Assembly (NCBI GenBank): GCA_934320645.1
Contig: CAKRFP010000002.1
Location: forward strand, 1 to 64,000
Direction: 5' to 3'
Length of the DNA: 64,000 nucleotides
Source: an uncultured Bariatricus sp.
Lineage (GTDB): Bacteria; Bacillota; Clostridia; Lachnospirales; Lachnospiraceae
Positions 41,210 to 49,979 of the stretch are shown one piece after another. The position numbers and the translations under genes are program-made. Below the pieces are notes generated by a model. The model searched no databases and was not told the origin of the DNA. It saw only the letters and a program-made list of their open reading frames with translations. Each line of letters starts with the position of its first letter. Positions within the stretch are counted from its first letter, which is position 1.

Positions 41210-42766
41210 ATGAAAAAGACGGATGCTATAAACAAAAGGTTTTCAGAGTTAATTGGAGATACATATAAATCTTGGAAGAATACCAGAATAATTTTTGATG
41301 GTGGAACTGGAACAGGAAAGACATATTTTGTATTGAATAAATTGGGAAAGGATGTACAGAAGCAAGGAAAAATGATGCTATATCTGTGTAACCGTTCCAA
41401 ATTAAGGGATCAAACATATCAGGAAGTAAAGAGACTGGGATTGCAAAATAATATTACTGTTACGACATATCAATCCTTGCAGAATAAGATTAAACATAAA
41501 AAAGGACTTTTCCACTATGATTATATCGTTGCTGATGAATGTCATTATTTTACAAATGATGCATTATTTAATGAGTATACGGACTTGGCATATGAATATC
41601 TGAAAGCGCAGAGAGGAAATGTAATCATCTATATTAGTGCAACAGCAAAGGTTTATTTCCGCTGGATGCGACAAGAGAAGAGAGTAACAGAAGATCATTA
41701 CTTCTCAATTCCTAAAGATTATTCATATGTGGATCAGGTTTATTTCTATGATAAAAAATTTCTTATACCTAAGATGGATGAAATTCTGGAAAAGGAAGAA
41801 GAAAGCAAGATAATTGTATTTTGTAATTCCATTGCACGAATGGATGAACTACACAAAAAATATGGTGATGTCGCATGTTATCTTGCTTCAAAGAATGCTG
41901 AAAAAGTAAAAGAGTTCTGTGATGAAAAATGTATATACGAGCATTCAGATGGAAGAGTTACATTTGATAAAAGAATCCTGATAACAACAAAAGTAATGGA
42001 TAACGGTGTAAATATTAAGGATAAAAATGTAAAGCATATTTTTTCAGAAATCCTGGATGCAGATTCAGCAATACAGGCATTAGGAAGAAAGCGGCAGATA
42101 TCACTGGATGATACTTGTACATTTTACCTGAAAGATTATTCTGGACAGGCGATACAAGGACTTTTAAATACGAACGATTATCAGACAGAACCAGTTTTGA
42201 CATATCGCAAGAATTATGCAGAGTTTTTGCATAAATACGGACAAAATAGGAAACGCATCAGGAATAATAAAATCTTTTATACAAAATTTGCTAATGATAA
42301 GGACAAAAGTAAGATAACGTACAATGGAATGCGTCTGAACAAATATTTGATGGATAATACTATTCTGAAGGATATGAAAGAAACTTCTTATAAATCAGTT
42401 ATGGTTGATTTGTTGGGAGATATATTAGCAGATAAAATATCTGATTTGGATGTTTATGTAGAAGAAAAAGATGAATTTCTGGAATATCTGAAATCAATAG
42501 AAGGAAAATACTTATATGCTTCAGATAGGAAAAAAATTGTAAAGAAGTTTGAAGACATAGGTGTTAAGCTTCGTAGACAAGGAATCAATACTTTAAATGG
42601 TGCATTACAAGATAAGTATGAAGACAGATATAAGTGTCGTTTCAGAAATAAGGAATTAGATGAAAATGGAAAACTCACTAAGAAATCTTTAGTAGACTAT
42701 CGAAGAATATTGGAAGATGGTTCAGTTAATTCTATGAGAAATAAGTTTTATTGGATATTAGAGTAA
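41210..42766 (+). CDS. SF2 DEAD/DEAH-type helicase
   Basis: 518 residues from ATG 41210 (GGAGGTG upstream). FDGGTGTGKTYFVLNKLG is the Walker A motif, DYIVADECHYF the DECH Walker B box, IYISATAK motif III. The second RecA domain has KIIVFCNSIARMDEL, ITTKVMDNGVNIKD and ALGRKRQ (a degenerate arginine-finger motif VI). The C-terminal 180 residues are unique. A replication or DNA-processing role for the element is likely. Confidence 0.88.
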   Translation: MKKTDAINKRFSELIGDTYKSWKNTRIIFDGGTGTGKTYFVLNKLGKDVQKQGKMMLYLCNRSKLRDQTYQEVKRLGLQNNITVTTYQSLQNKIKHKKGLFHYDYIVADECHYFTNDALFNEYTDLAYEYLKAQRGNVIIYISATAKVYFRWMRQEKRVTEDHYFSIPKDYSYVDQVYFYDKKFLIPKMDEILEKEEESKIIVFCNSIARMDELHKKYGDVACYLASKNAEKVKEFCDEKCIYEHSDGRVTFDKRILITTKVMDNGVNIKDKNVKHIFSEILDADSAIQALGRKRQISLDDTCTFYLKDYSGQAIQGLLNTNDYQTEPVLTYRKNYAEFLHKYGQNRKRIRNNKIFYTKFANDKDKSKITYNGMRLNKYLMDNTILKDMKETSYKSVMVDLLGDILADKISDLDVYVEEKDEFLEYLKSIEGKYLYASDRKKIVKKFEDIGVKLRRQGINTLNGALQDKYEDRYKCRFRNKELDENGKLTKKSLVDYRRILEDGSVNSMRNKFYWILE

Positions 42767-43042
42767 AATACCTTGGCTTGTAATTGGCATCTCACTATAT
42801 ATTATAGTGAAGTGTCAATATCGAGCCAGATAAAAATGAGTCATAAGAACATGGTGCTTTAAGAAAAAGAATTAAAAAAGTAGTGTGTATCTTTGTTTGC
42901 GCCACACTTGGTGCAAACAAAACAATGCAACGGGCTTAGATTGTCATTGCCGCCGGTTTTTGGCGGTGATGGCAAGATAAACTGTTGTATTGATAGGGGG
43001 AGTGGGGGAACCCCACATAATATAACACAAGGAAAGAAGGAT
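42767..43042. other. Hairpin-rich intergenic region, possible oriT or ssDNA origin
   Basis: No gene. TTTGTTTGC (42892-42900) and GCAAACAAA (42913-42921) form a strong hairpin with inner GCC/GGT; CCGCC (42950-42954) and GGCGG (42962-42966) form a second; a G-run GGGGGAGTGGGGG with ACCCC follows near 42995-43012. Stacked hairpins beside a G-rich strand in an AT-rich element recall nick or single-strand origins, but no relaxase gene is in view. Confidence 0.4.
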
Positions 43043-43225
43043 ATGAACATGACATATGATATTGATGCAATTAAGGAAGATTATTGCAAAAGATATGAAA
43101 GATTTATGACTGAACTTTTAAAGTCACATATCACATTTATGGATAAAGCGGAGCTACTGGAAAAGATGGACCAGGATATGCAAGAAAAGATTGCGGAGTT
43201 AAAAGAAGTGGATTTTGCTTGCTGA
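43043..43225 (+). CDS. Small coiled-coil hypothetical protein
   Basis: 60 residues from ATG 43043 (AAGAAGGA upstream). YCKRYERFMTELLKSHI and KAELLEKMDQDMQEKIAELKEV form two helices. No family recognised. Confidence 0.5.
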   Translation: MNMTYDIDAIKEDYCKRYERFMTELLKSHITFMDKAELLEKMDQDMQEKIAELKEVDFAC

Positions 43226-43243
43226 TATGGCAGATTAGGTGTT

Positions 43244-43326
43244 CTACTTTCTTTGCCACCAACTATTTTCCATTTGCTGCGCTGTCGCTCCGCGAAATGA
43301 AAAATACCCAGCTCCAAAGAAAGTAG
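43244..43326. repeat. Nested inverted repeat (83 bp)
   Basis: Outer arms CTACTTTCTTTG (43244-43255) and CAAAGAAAGTAG (43315-43326) are perfect. Inner arms ATTTTCCATTT (43265-43275) and AAATGAAAAAT (43295-43305) pair with one bulge; the loop is GC-rich (TGCGCTGTCGCTCCGCG). The shape recalls the chromosomal hairpin repeats, but the sequence is unrelated. Confidence 0.65.
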
Positions 43327-43390
43327 CAAAGAAAGGAGCTATTGTATCACACTTACGAAAAATAGATTTTAAATGGAGAAGAAAACGTTT

Positions 43391-43552
43391 ATGATTAACA
43401 GAACCAGAGCATATGAAAAGTTCCTGACGTTGTTAAACCAGATTGACAATTCTAATATGTCATTGGACGAGCAGAAGGAACTATTAGACGAAATGAAAAA
43501 TGACATTGAGTTTAAGATTCAGCAAGTGTATGCGGATCAGAATGAATGGTAA
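43391..43552 (+). CDS. Small helical hypothetical protein
   Basis: 53 residues: MINRTRAYEKFLTLLNQIDN then LDEQKELLDEMKNDIEF. Two helices. AATGGAGAAG precedes the start. No function assigned. Confidence 0.5.
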   Translation: MINRTRAYEKFLTLLNQIDNSNMSLDEQKELLDEMKNDIEFKIQQVYADQNEW

Positions 43553-43656
43553 TAAAACGATGGAGGAATACTAAACATGGATTGTCAACATCAAAGATAA
43601 AATACATCACCCTTTTAGAGAAAATATATCATGTCACACATATCTCATTTTACACA

Positions 43657-43827
43657 ATGGAACTGGTAGCAGAAGAAACAATATTGTCTGCTGCTACTGT
43701 TCCAGAAGATGAAGTGTTCGATGTGATGAATTGTCCGGGATTAAAAGTTACCTTGATTAGGATGGATGGACAGGCAGAAGAGGTTGATTTGAAAGAATTA
43801 AGTAGGAGAGTTGGACAATGGGATTAA
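43657..43827 (+). CDS. Small hypothetical protein
   Basis: 56 residues from ATG 43657, reading MELVAEETILSAATVPEDE... to LSRRVGQWD; overlaps the next gene by 10 bp. The frame is open upstream to 43546. A ribosome binding site (GGAGG, 43562-43566) instead serves ATG 43577, which gives only 7 codons; a frameshift between them is possible. Confidence 0.4.
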   Translation: MELVAEETILSAATVPEDEVFDVMNCPGLKVTLIRMDGQAEEVDLKELSRRVGQWD

Positions 43828-44774
43828 AGGAAGAAATGAAAGATATAATACATCTGATCGCAGAGCCATTAAATAAAGAGGAATATGATATATATTCGGT
43901 TGAGACAGACTGCATTAGAGATGTATGTGAATTATATAATGAAGATGTTACATATGGGGAAAGTGCCATGTGTGATAGAGGGTGTTTTGCTTGTTCAAAA
44001 TGCGAGCATTGTCAGAAAATAAAAGTGGATCTTTCATTCTGGGATGGAATAGAGTCGTATTATAATTACAGATTTGGAAATAAAGAAGAAGCACCAAGCG
44101 TCAAGGTTATCAAGAATCGTAAGCAGTTGTTAAAGGAAATGGCTGATTTGAAAACGGGACTGGAATGTTACAAAGACTTTCGTGCTGAGTTTGGTGAAAA
44201 ATACATAGAGTATTTAGCGTATGCGAAGAAATTTGCAGATGAAGTACGAAAGAAGTATTTTTCTGTATTCGGATTAGTACAGACTGATATCTTACCTATT
44301 ATTTTTCATACAGATTATGAGACTGATAAAGAACATAAGATTGATTATCGGACACAAGGAAATCTCAAAATCTGTGGAAAACAGACAGTAATGAATATAT
44401 ACTGCTGCCTTTTTGATTTTGAAGAAACAAAGAAGTCCATTCGTCATGAAGTATTACATTATATGTTGTACATAGCCGGATTCCAGTATAAAGACGATAG
44501 TGCAATATTCCATTATTTCTGTAATAAATATGATGCTCATGCGTATAAGAAAATGCCGGAAGAACAACAGCAATTATATAATAAGCTTCAAATTGCGGAA
44601 GTTGCATCGACACAATTGAAAGGAATTCCGGAAGACCAAAGAGATGTAGCTGTGAACGGGATGATTGTTGCTATATGTGCCACAGAAGAAAATGAAGAGT
44701 TATACAAAGATACGATTGTATGTGGTAATGAATTGATGAAAATGTATGGAATGAGTCCTAAAATATCCCAATGA
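43818..44774 (+). CDS. Zincin-like protein with Cys-rich segment
   Basis: 318 residues. A Cys cluster CDRGCFACSKCEHC lies near residues 52-65. SIRHEVLHYMLYIAG near residue 212 has the HExxH pattern of zinc metalloproteases. No signal peptide, so it would act inside the cell. The C-terminal part is helical. Proteins of this kind on mobile elements may counter host defences, but no family is recognised. The 3' end overlaps an antisense antirepressor fragment. Confidence 0.6.
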   Translation: MGLKEEMKDIIHLIAEPLNKEEYDIYSVETDCIRDVCELYNEDVTYGESAMCDRGCFACSKCEHCQKIKVDLSFWDGIESYYNYRFGNKEEAPSVKVIKNRKQLLKEMADLKTGLECYKDFRAEFGEKYIEYLAYAKKFADEVRKKYFSVFGLVQTDILPIIFHTDYETDKEHKIDYRTQGNLKICGKQTVMNIYCCLFDFEETKKSIRHEVLHYMLYIAGFQYKDDSAIFHYFCNKYDAHAYKKMPEEQQQLYNKLQIAEVASTQLKGIPEDQRDVAVNGMIVAICATEENEELYKDTIVCGNELMKMYGMSPKISQ

Positions 44775-44789
44775 AATTCCTCTTTCAAC

Positions 44790-44993
44790 ATTCATCGAAA
44801 AATCTTCTTGTTTTCTGCCATATGAATCAATGTAAAGTGATGGAATAAACATCTCGCCAAAATTGGCGACATCTTCTTTTAAAGCTAAAATGCTTCTTTT
44901 AACTTTTGAATGCTCTTTTCCAAACTTTTCAGCAACTTCACGACTACTCGCTAATACTTGACCATTTTCTTCTTTTAATATAATTTCATTCAT
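44790..44993 (-). pseudogene. Rha-type antirepressor, N-terminal half
   Basis: 68 codons with a good AAAGGAG and ATG: MNEIILKEENGQVLASSREV then GKEHSKVKRSILALKED and ESMF-like EMFIPSLYIDSYGRKQEDFSMN. This is the start of a Rha-family phage regulator. Homology stops exactly at SMN; expected continuation would be RDGFSLL. The frame runs on into unrelated sequence antisense to the zincin-like gene. Confidence 0.75.
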
Positions 44994-45030
44994 AAAATTA
45001 AATTCTCCTTTTTCCTAAAAATACAATTTC

Positions 45031-45498
45031 TTAGTAGAAGGAGAACTGGTCGGTAATTATCCAACAAAGTTCTCCTAACCAAACATAATCAGAATAAGGA
45101 CACCATGTTCCAGATTGATTCTTAAATATAATTCGATTTAAATGCATAATTTTATTTAATTGTGTAGCACTATTTAAGCCTAAGTCTTTTGCAATAACTG
45201 TTGTAGTTATAAGTCCATTTTTATTTAACACGGTATCATGATATTCAACCTTTGGTTTTTGTTCTTCAATCTCCGCAACAAGAGGTGCTGTAGCAAGCTC
45301 AACTAACTTCTTATGCGCATAAGCAACTTCGCTCGCATCTTTACTAAAAAGTTGTAATTTTAATTTTTCTTCTTCTGTAAGTTGAATTCCCGTTTTTAAT
45401 TTTTCTTCCATTTGATTAAAAGCATTTATATATTTTAACTTCCATTCAAGAGCTTTCTTTCCAGTAAATCCCATAACAATAAGAGAAAAACCATCACG
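45031..45498 (-). pseudogene. Rha-type antirepressor, C-terminal half
   Basis: Directly after a stop codon (45499-45501) the frame reads RDGFSLIVMGFTGKKALEWK, then LKYINAFNQMEEKL, the second half of a Rha domain. It continues with a coiled region and a KilA-C/ANT-like end (YHDTVLNKNGLITTTVIAKD..NKIMHLNRIIFKNQSG). It begins at the very residue where the N-terminal half stops, yet lies upstream of it. The first usable ATG is at VMGF (45474), with no clear ribosome binding site. Confidence 0.75.
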
Positions 45499-45692
45499 TT
45501 ACCTAAAAACTGTCATATATGCTTGCTTTATTTCAATTCTACGGCTCAAATTTGAATTGGAATTTTTAAGGTGAGTTCTTCTTGGGTGGAAGTGTTGGAA
45601 AATGAAATAGAGTTGATTTGGTGAGATTTGAGCAAAGGATAATGGTAAAAATGTTCGTGTAGCAGTGGGGAATAATATAAGAAGAAGTACAA

Positions 45693-48506
45693 ATGAGAGG
45701 AGTGATTTTTATAAAAATCAATTATGAAAAAGTTTTAAATCCGATTTCTATTGAAGCCATAGAAGCGAATCAGGTATACATCAATAGTTTTACAAAAGAT
45801 CATGCGAATGTAACCTACAAATTTAAGAAAGACTGGATTCCATTTGAGAAGATAAGCACCCATGAAGCAGTATTGAATGACAGTTTATTCTTACGTTTTA
45901 TGCAGACAAGCATTACCAAAAACAGCAGCGGTTTCAGTAAAGACTTTATTGTGATGAAGTTTTCTTACGATGCAGAATTTATACTTGAAGATGGAGTGGA
46001 ACAAAAAGTCAGTAAAAAAGACTTGAGGAATTTCTACTATATAAATGGTGTTACATTTGAATCTGAACGTATTGGCAAGCATCAAAAAATAGAATCGATT
46101 CATTACAAGATGCTCTATAGAACGTCAGGAAAAGCAAAGAAAGGTGAATGTGTCTTCATCCGGGAATGTTTATTCCACAAAGCTATCAATTACTTGACGA
46201 TGGGATTCTACGACATGATGGAAGAAAAAGCAAAAGCCAATCCTGAAGCTGTATTTAAGTTGGTTGAATTATCTGCATATCTTAGTTTGACTACAGCCAG
46301 TGCAATGGGATATCTCAATATTCCGCTGAAAAATATCTTGGTTGTAGAAGACGAAAGTGTACTTACAAAGCCAATGGCAGCAGAGATTGTTCGTGTGGCA
46401 GATGTAGAGCATACATCTGATGAATTTGTTTTGGAATTTGATGATCCACGCATGGAAAGAATCCTTAATAAGCATAAATGTACCTTAAATGAAGTGACTG
46501 CTGCCGAAAAAGAATACACATATATTGAGAAAAGAACCAAAGAAGAATTGAAAAAGAATGGCATCCGTATCAATGGCAAATATCCGGGGCATCATGAGTA
46601 TAAGAATTATACTACAAAGGAGTGTGTAGTAGAAGAAGTTCAGGATGCAGAGATTGAAAATATCTTATGGGATGGAATGGGACTTATAGATGAATCCATT
46701 TTTCCTGATTATGCAGATGGATTTGTATATTGTCGGTCGCATTTCTTCAAGAGCTGTTTGTTCCGCGGAAACGTACAAGAGTATTTCAAAGATTATTGCG
46801 AGAGAAAAGGATATGACTTTGAAACATACACAGTAACAGATATGTTCGGTAACAAAAAGCAGCTTTCAGATATCAAAGTAGTCATTACAGATAAGTCTTT
46901 GAAGTGGTTGAAGTTTATTGATATGATGGGTGGAACAAAGAAGAAAGCTTATCGAACCTACCGGAAGTTAATGAAAACATACGAAAATGTTTTTGCTGTA
47001 GTAAAGACTGCTCATAAGAGTAAATGGGGAGATTTGCAGCTATCTGCATATCAGATGAACAATTCTTTGCCATGTACAGATGAAAAAGTGTTAGAATCGA
47101 TTACGGACCAGGCAGTTAATTATATCAATGGACTGAAAGACAGTGATGAAAAATACTTAGAATATCTGGATATGACAAAGAGTAATTTTAACATCAATGG
47201 ACTTCTGGTAGACTTAGTAAAGTGGAATCCTGATTTTCTAAAGACGGAAATTTTCAGAGTAAAGAAGAAAAAAGATGTTTATGGTTTAGTGGAGAGTTTC
47301 CAGAGAGGACGATTACCACAGCTGGGAGATAATCTTACGATTATGGGAAATCCGATTGCACTTTTGATGAAAGCAACCGGAGAAAATCCTCTGAAAGAAG
47401 GTATATTTGAAGTGGAAGAAGATGCTATTCAGTGTTACACAGAGAGATTTCCGGCGGGAGAACATTTAGCAGCATTTCGCAGTCCACATAATTCGCCAAA
47501 CAATATTTTACATTTTCATAATATCAATTCAGAAAAGATTTCAAAATATTTCCCGAATTTAGGACAAAACATCATCATCATAAATTTAATTGGTACGGAT
47601 GCACAGGCAAGGGGATCAGGCTTTGACGAGGATTCTGATTTTGTCTTTGTAACAAACCAACCAGAGATTATAGAACTTGCAAGACAGGCATATGTTGAAT
47701 ATCCGACTATCATCAATGCAGTAGATGAATTGAAGAGTAGTGAGTACCATTTTCGCTTAGAAGATTATGCGACTATGGATAATAAGATTGCTGATGCTCA
47801 GGCTGCAATCGGAATGTCTACGGATGCAGCACAACTGGCATTATCTTATTATTATAACGAAGGGATGGAGAGTCAGGAGTTAAAAGAGTGCTTCATTATC
47901 CTATCTGTAATTGGTCAGATAGCAATTGATCTGGCGAAAAAGGAATTTGACATAGATGTGAAAAAAGAAATACAGCGGATTAAAAATCTTTCGTTTATGA
48001 AGGGGAAGCCAATTCCAAAATTTTATGCAGATAACAAGAAGGCTCGGAACAATAAAGATTTTGGTAAAAGGGTTAAAAAATTAAATTGTCCGATGGATAT
48101 TATGGCAGGAATAATAGATAAAAAGATTATTGCTTATTCGACAAGAGTATATCATGAAAAAATTGGAAATCTTTTCAATAGAGATATTTTGGGAAATGGT
48201 AATAGATATGCGAAAGAAAGGTTTATCAATGAAGCAGAAAAATATAACTCTGAAATTGGTAAATTGGAAAGTTTTGCACGTGAAAACAACATCTCTAAGG
48301 ATATACTTTATCAACTAAAGTCAAGACAGACGAATAGGTTCTTGCAGAAGATAAAGAAGAAAATGGATCAGGAAACCGTCTTCCAGTTAATGGTATATGC
48401 ATTTAAAGATGAAAATTCGGACATCAGAACGACCATCTTGAATATGCTATATCAGACACATAAAGAATTATTATTGAATTGTTTTGTGAAAAATAGCCAA
48501 AATTGA
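45693..48506 (+). CDS. Putative single-chain two-barrel RNA polymerase (YonO/QDE-1-like)
   Basis: 937 residues. GFDEDSDFVFVTN holds D645, D647 and D649, matching the DxDxD metal motif (DLDGDxYFV in eukaryotic RdRPs) of the catalytic double-psi barrel. It is preceded by FRSPHNSPNNILHFHN, like the R-P...P-x-D region of that family. Around residues 345-405, SHFFKSCLFRGNVQ and VVITDKSLKWLKF look like the lysine-bearing second barrel. The size suits this class (YonO of SPbeta, crAss-like virion polymerases, QDE-1). It would transcribe element genes independently of host polymerase. Start: ATG 45693 or GTG 45702. Assignment is by motif only. Confidence 0.65.
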   Translation: MRGVIFIKINYEKVLNPISIEAIEANQVYINSFTKDHANVTYKFKKDWIPFEKISTHEAVLNDSLFLRFMQTSITKNSSGFSKDFIVMKFSYDAEFILEDGVEQKVSKKDLRNFYYINGVTFESERIGKHQKIESIHYKMLYRTSGKAKKGECVFIRECLFHKAINYLTMGFYDMMEEKAKANPEAVFKLVELSAYLSLTTASAMGYLNIPLKNILVVEDESVLTKPMAAEIVRVADVEHTSDEFVLEFDDPRMERILNKHKCTLNEVTAAEKEYTYIEKRTKEELKKNGIRINGKYPGHHEYKNYTTKECVVEEVQDAEIENILWDGMGLIDESIFPDYADGFVYCRSHFFKSCLFRGNVQEYFKDYCERKGYDFETYTVTDMFGNKKQLSDIKVVITDKSLKWLKFIDMMGGTKKKAYRTYRKLMKTYENVFAVVKTAHKSKWGDLQLSAYQMNNSLPCTDEKVLESITDQAVNYINGLKDSDEKYLEYLDMTKSNFNINGLLVDLVKWNPDFLKTEIFRVKKKKDVYGLVESFQRGRLPQLGDNLTIMGNPIALLMKATGENPLKEGIFEVEEDAIQCYTERFPAGEHLAAFRSPHNSPNNILHFHNINSEKISKYFPNLGQNIIIINLIGTDAQARGSGFDEDSDFVFVTNQPEIIELARQAYVEYPTIINAVDELKSSEYHFRLEDYATMDNKIADAQAAIGMSTDAAQLALSYYYNEGMESQELKECFIILSVIGQIAIDLAKKEFDIDVKKEIQRIKNLSFMKGKPIPKFYADNKKARNNKDFGKRVKKLNCPMDIMAGIIDKKIIAYSTRVYHEKIGNLFNRDILGNGNRYAKERFINEAEKYNSEIGKLESFARENNISKDILYQLKSRQTNRFLQKIKKKMDQETVFQLMVYAFKDENSDIRTTILNMLYQTHKELLLNCFVKNSQN

Positions 48507-48555
48507 CAGAAAAATTTACACAAAATACACAAAAGTAGCGTAAATTAAACAAATT

Positions 48556-48690
48556 GAAAGTCCAGTTATGAGAGAGAGGAGCAGTTTACCTCGATTTCGC
48601 AGCTACATGAAAGGAACGTAAGCCGAGTAGTGGGGCATAGTCTTCAGGTCGGGGTGTGGATGCCAATACGCATTCCGGCTTGAATGATGA
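48556..48690 (+). ncRNA. Candidate structured RNA upstream of the tail genes
   Basis: A relatively GC-rich island in AT-rich surroundings, without an ORF. Possible stems: GAGG..CCTC (about 48577-48592), GGCAT/ATGCC (about 48637-48665), and AAGCCG/CGGCTT (about 48619-48681) enclosing them. No known class recognised. It could be a leader RNA of the structural genes or a small RNA. Confidence 0.4.
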
Positions 48691-48760
48691 AAAATGACTT
48701 TAATTTTTATATAAAGAAATATTTTTATAAAATTTTTTATTTACGTGAGGAGGTGAAACA

Positions 48761-48937
48761 ATGACACAGGAAGAATTACGAGAACTATATAAGGAAAGAG
48801 TTCAGAGAGAAAAACAGTGTTATATTAGTAAACAGACAAATATTAACAGTGGATTACTTTCACAGTTCAAAACAGGAAAAATCGACCTTTATCCGCATCT
48901 CTTTAAGCGGTTGGAGGAATATCTTTTAAATAATTAA
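48761..48937 (+). CDS. Small HTH-like protein
   Basis: 58 residues: MTQEELRELYKERVQREKQC, then ISKQTNINSGLLSQFKTGKIDLYPHLF, resembling an XRE-type helix-turn-helix. GTGAGGAGGTG is a very strong ribosome binding site. It may regulate the tail genes that follow. Confidence 0.55.
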   Translation: MTQEELRELYKERVQREKQCYISKQTNINSGLLSQFKTGKIDLYPHLFKRLEEYLLNN

Positions 48938-49005
48938 ATCAAAATTCTAATCAAATTCACAGGCATTTCAGCCTACAATTTCACACAAAATAAGGAAACA
49001 AAAAT

Positions 49006-49392
49006 ATGAGTAAATCATTTAACTCTTGGTCTGCGCTTAAAGCAACACTTCAGCAAGAGGTCAGGTCAGCTATGGAAGAGACTGTCGATAATTCTTTTAT
49101 GGATGCTCATACAAATGTAGACCAATATTACAATTCAACGCCCGGACGTTATGTTAGAACAGGGCAATTAGCAGAATCACCAGAAGCATTATTATCTGGA
49201 AGTGGGGATTCTTACCACGGAGAAATCAGTCTGGATACAGGTTTCAGATACAACCCTTCCGGCAGAGATACCATGACGATTTATGAGTATGCAGAGTCAG
49301 GAGGACTGCGTGGTGACGGTGGTTTCTGGGAAAAAACAAAACAAGATGTAGAGAAAAATATTCAGGAATCTTTCGGAAAGAGATTCAGTTAG
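49006..49392 (+). CDS. Probable phage tail-completion protein (HK97 gp10-like)
   Basis: 128 residues. An N-terminal helix (ALKATLQQEVRSAMEETV), then YYNSTPGRYVRTGQLAESPEAL and a beta-rich segment. The Y-x-R-T-G-x-L pattern is typical of HK97 gp10-like proteins, which close the tail or head-tail junction. Position two genes before the tape measure fits. No flanking tail-tube gene is seen, which weakens the assignment. Confidence 0.5.
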   Translation: MSKSFNSWSALKATLQQEVRSAMEETVDNSFMDAHTNVDQYYNSTPGRYVRTGQLAESPEALLSGSGDSYHGEISLDTGFRYNPSGRDTMTIYEYAESGGLRGDGGFWEKTKQDVEKNIQESFGKRFS

Positions 49393-49400
49393 GAGGACTT

Positions 49401-49979
49401 ATGGACAAATTTAAAGAAATTATTGGGGATACAATCATTCTTTATTATGAAAATGGAACAGCAGTTATGGGAGTATTAAAAAATGTACGGATTATTCAAG
49501 ATTCCGACAGAGAGAAGCCGTTTATTCTTACAGAACTTGAAATAGGAAATAATACTTTTTCATTTGATTTGAATGAAGCTGCTTATTGGAATGATGTTAC
49601 TTTAGTTAATGAAAGTAAAGAAAAGGATTTGAAAGAAAAATTCGGCATTACTTCTGAGATGACAGATTCAGAAATTCTTCATAAGGTTGCAGAAGAGTGG
49701 AAGAACTATGATAAAGAGCAGAAAGAAGATGTATCTAAACTTATTATGGATACTAAATGGGAAATTTTTGCTGAATTGATGGGAGCATATCATATTCTAA
49801 AGGACGAGACTGCAAGACAGCATAAGGAGATTATGAAGCTTCTGGACGAGAAGAAAGCTGATCTTGAAGAAAAGTATAAAAAAGTCGGTAAAGAACTAGA
49901 AGCAAAGCAGAAAGGTCTGGAAGTATATAATATCATCAAAAATGCTTGCGCTGCATTCTATAATGATGGGAGGAAGTAA
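49401..49979 (+). CDS. Hypothetical phage protein before the tape measure
   Basis: 192 residues; N-terminal beta-rich part (residues 1-75), then a long charged coiled coil (LLDEKKADLEEKYKKVGKEL). Its stop codon is directly followed by the tape measure start (ATGG overlap), so translation is coupled. In other phages this slot holds tail assembly chaperones; no frameshift signal was identified here. Confidence 0.5.
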   Translation: MDKFKEIIGDTIILYYENGTAVMGVLKNVRIIQDSDREKPFILTELEIGNNTFSFDLNEAAYWNDVTLVNESKEKDLKEKFGITSEMTDSEILHKVAEEWKNYDKEQKEDVSKLIMDTKWEIFAELMGAYHILKDETARQHKEIMKLLDEKKADLEEKYKKVGKELEAKQKGLEVYNIIKNACAAFYNDGRK

